DNA of 5,431 nucleotides from Fidelibacterota bacterium UBA7303 (GTDB lineage Bacteria > Fidelibacterota > Marinisomatia > Marinisomatales > UBA1611). The position numbers and the translations under genes are program-made. Below, piece by piece: positions 4,351 through 5,431 of the stretch. Under the pieces are notes generated by a model, which searched no databases, had not been told where the DNA came from, and was given only the letters and a program-made list of their open reading frames with translations. Location of the stretch: the NCBI GenBank assembly GCA_002471805.1, contig DKQR01000067.1, forward strand, positions 10,583-16,013, in the 5' to 3' direction. Each line of letters begins with the position of its first letter. The first letter of the stretch is position 1.

Positions 4351-5431
4351 TGCACTTCCGTGGTTACATACGCTCTGCGGTCATAAATAGAAATACCATC
4401 CAGGACCTGGGCGTTATTGGCCAGGTTTCTGCCGGAAATGCCAATGGTTATGCTGATACTCCTTACCATAAATCGATAGGATGTATATGCATCGTATGTC
4501 ATCAGTGGCTCCAGTCGATTGTCAAAATATTCACCATCCCGTGAAATGGTGGTCCAGATACGGGAACTTTCCGATCGCACTACCCACTCAACCGTCAATC
4601 CTTTCCAGGTGTATAGAAATTTTCCGCGGATCATTTTGACCGGCTGCAGCGGAAAGGCGATTTGGTCTGAAAAATGATAAAATGCATATGATACCAAGGT
4701 ATGAAAACTTCGTTTCGGTGACCAAAATTGTAAATTTGCGTCAAGTCCTGACATGGCTGCCCGTCCATAATTGATAGGAAACCGGATGCTGGAGCTACTG
4801 TACTGCACCTGCTTGATTTTATCATCATAGTTATAGCTGAATAACGCCAGTGCCATGGTATAATCCAGATCGCGGGGGGATTCGCCTCCTTCCAGTTTTA
4901 CTCCTGCCTCCCGCGTATATTTATGCTCCGGGACCAAAGCACCCTGCTGAATCTCAGGCGGCTGGAGTTGTGATGAAAATCTTTCCTGCAGGCTGGGCAT
5001 TCTAAAGCTGGCCCCCAGGTTGCCGTACAGGAAAATGCGTTTATCCGCATAAGGACCTAAAAAAGACAGGGTGAACTGGCTGCCTTTTTCACGCCAGTTG
5101 ATATCCGTATTTAAAATAGTATCCTCTTTTTCATGTCCATCTTGGATGGTTTTACGGCTGAAAACAATTTTTATATTCTGCAGCTGAAATCTGGATGGTG
5201 CGTTCTTGGCCAAGAGCTCAAATGAACCTGTCAGGATGGACAGGGACCGTTGCGCATTAATGCGGCCCAGGGAAGTATCCCAGGCGGCATTGAGGTCATT
5301 CTTTACTGCTTCCAGGTTTAACTGGGCCGCGAGGATTGGATAGTGAAACTGTAAGCCATAGCCTTGATTCCGACCGCTTTTATCGCTCCTGTACAGCGTT
5401 GAATTGGCAAAACCATCTTGAACTTGGGATA
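4341..5431 (-). CDS. TonB-dependent outer-membrane receptor, C-terminal beta-barrel portion (cut by window edge)
   Basis: The frame is open from the window edge (first complete codon at 5429) to TGA at 4341, giving 362 residues of the barrel. The TTG at 5213 is an internal Leu codon, not a start, because the same frame continues upstream without a stop. The best signature is G-A-S-F-R-M-P-S-L-Q-E-R-F (fragment residues 139-151), matching the conserved 'xxFRAPSLxEL' barrel strand of TonB-dependent receptors. The last 40 or so residues carry the family ending: a strand S-I-T-I-G-I-S, then G-R-N-L-A-N-N, a short loop with D-G, and R-R-A-Y-V-T-T-E-V-Q-W-N as the final strand. Alternating amphipathic strands with aromatic girdle residues (Y, W, F) run throughout. 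The plug domain, TonB box and signal peptide lie outside the window, so the substrate (siderophore, cobalamin, glycan, peptide or other) cannot be told. It overlaps the lipoprotein gene by 10 nt. Confidence 0.88.
   Translation of the reverse strand, partial: SQVQDGFANSTLYRSDKSGRNQGYGLQFHYPILAAQLNLEAVKNDLNAAWDTSLGRINAQRSLSILTGSFELLAKNAPSRFQLQNIKIVFSRKTIQDGHEKEDTILNTDINWREKGSQFTLSFLGPYADKRIFLYGNLGASFRMPSLQERFSSQLQPPEIQQGALVPEHKYTREAGVKLEGGESPRDLDYTMALALFSYNYDDKIKQVQYSSSSIRFPINYGRAAMSGLDANLQFWSPKRSFHTLVSYAFYHFSDQIAFPLQPVKMIRGKFLYTWKGLTVEWVVRSESSRIWTTISRDGEYFDNRLEPLMTYDAYTSYRFMVRSISITIGISGRNLANNAQVLDGISIYDRRAYVTTEVQWN

Noticed and set aside
5211..5213. TTG as a start of a 290-residue protein
   Set aside because: The frame continues upstream without a stop to the window edge and keeps a barrel-like composition, so this TTG is an internal Leu codon of the receptor.

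Overview
All seven genes in this 5.4-kb window lie on the minus strand, so the text reads in transcription order from high to low coordinates. The organism is a diderm (Gram-negative) bacterium: there is an outer-membrane TonB-dependent receptor, a probable lipoprotein and an LPS-core heptose kinase. The moderate GC, the mix of weak and clear Shine-Dalgarno sites, the receptor/lipoprotein pair and the secreted propeller-type protein suggest the FCB supergroup (for example Marinimicrobia/SAR406, Calditrichaeota or Ignavibacteria-like lineages). That placement is inference; no marker gene here settles it.

Layout. (1) 5431-4341: C-terminal 362 residues of a TonB-dependent outer-membrane receptor, cut by the window edge. 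(2) 4350-3487: a 287-residue probable lipoprotein whose ATG overlaps the receptor's stop region by 10 nt, with an N-terminal carboxypeptidase-regulatory-like beta domain and an otherwise unrecognised body. (3) An 84-bp gap with a TATAAT box and an inverted repeat, leading into trxA (3402-3076). (4) trxB (3049-2120), 26 bp after trxA, completing a thioredoxin system. (5) A 55-bp gap holding a 12-bp bulged hairpin that covers the ribosome binding site of the next gene. (6) 2064-1357: an orphan ABC-type ATPase with an intact Walker A but altered Q-loop, signature, catalytic-Glu and H-loop positions, and a strongly basic C-terminal tail. (7) A 69-bp gap, then rfaE1/hldA (1287-319), the kinase-only form of the heptose-7-phosphate kinase. 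(8) 307-1 and beyond: the N-terminus of a secreted protein with a clear signal peptide and the start of a beta-propeller-like fold, 11 bp after rfaE1.

Functionally the window joins an outer-membrane uptake pair, a cytoplasmic disulfide-reducing system and an LPS-precursor kinase. The ABC-like protein has no visible permease and does not fit an obvious pathway; with its hairpin-masked start site it is the most unusual element. No RNA genes, insertion sequences, CRISPR arrays or convincing intrinsic terminators were seen, and no stretch over 300 bases lacks a gene.
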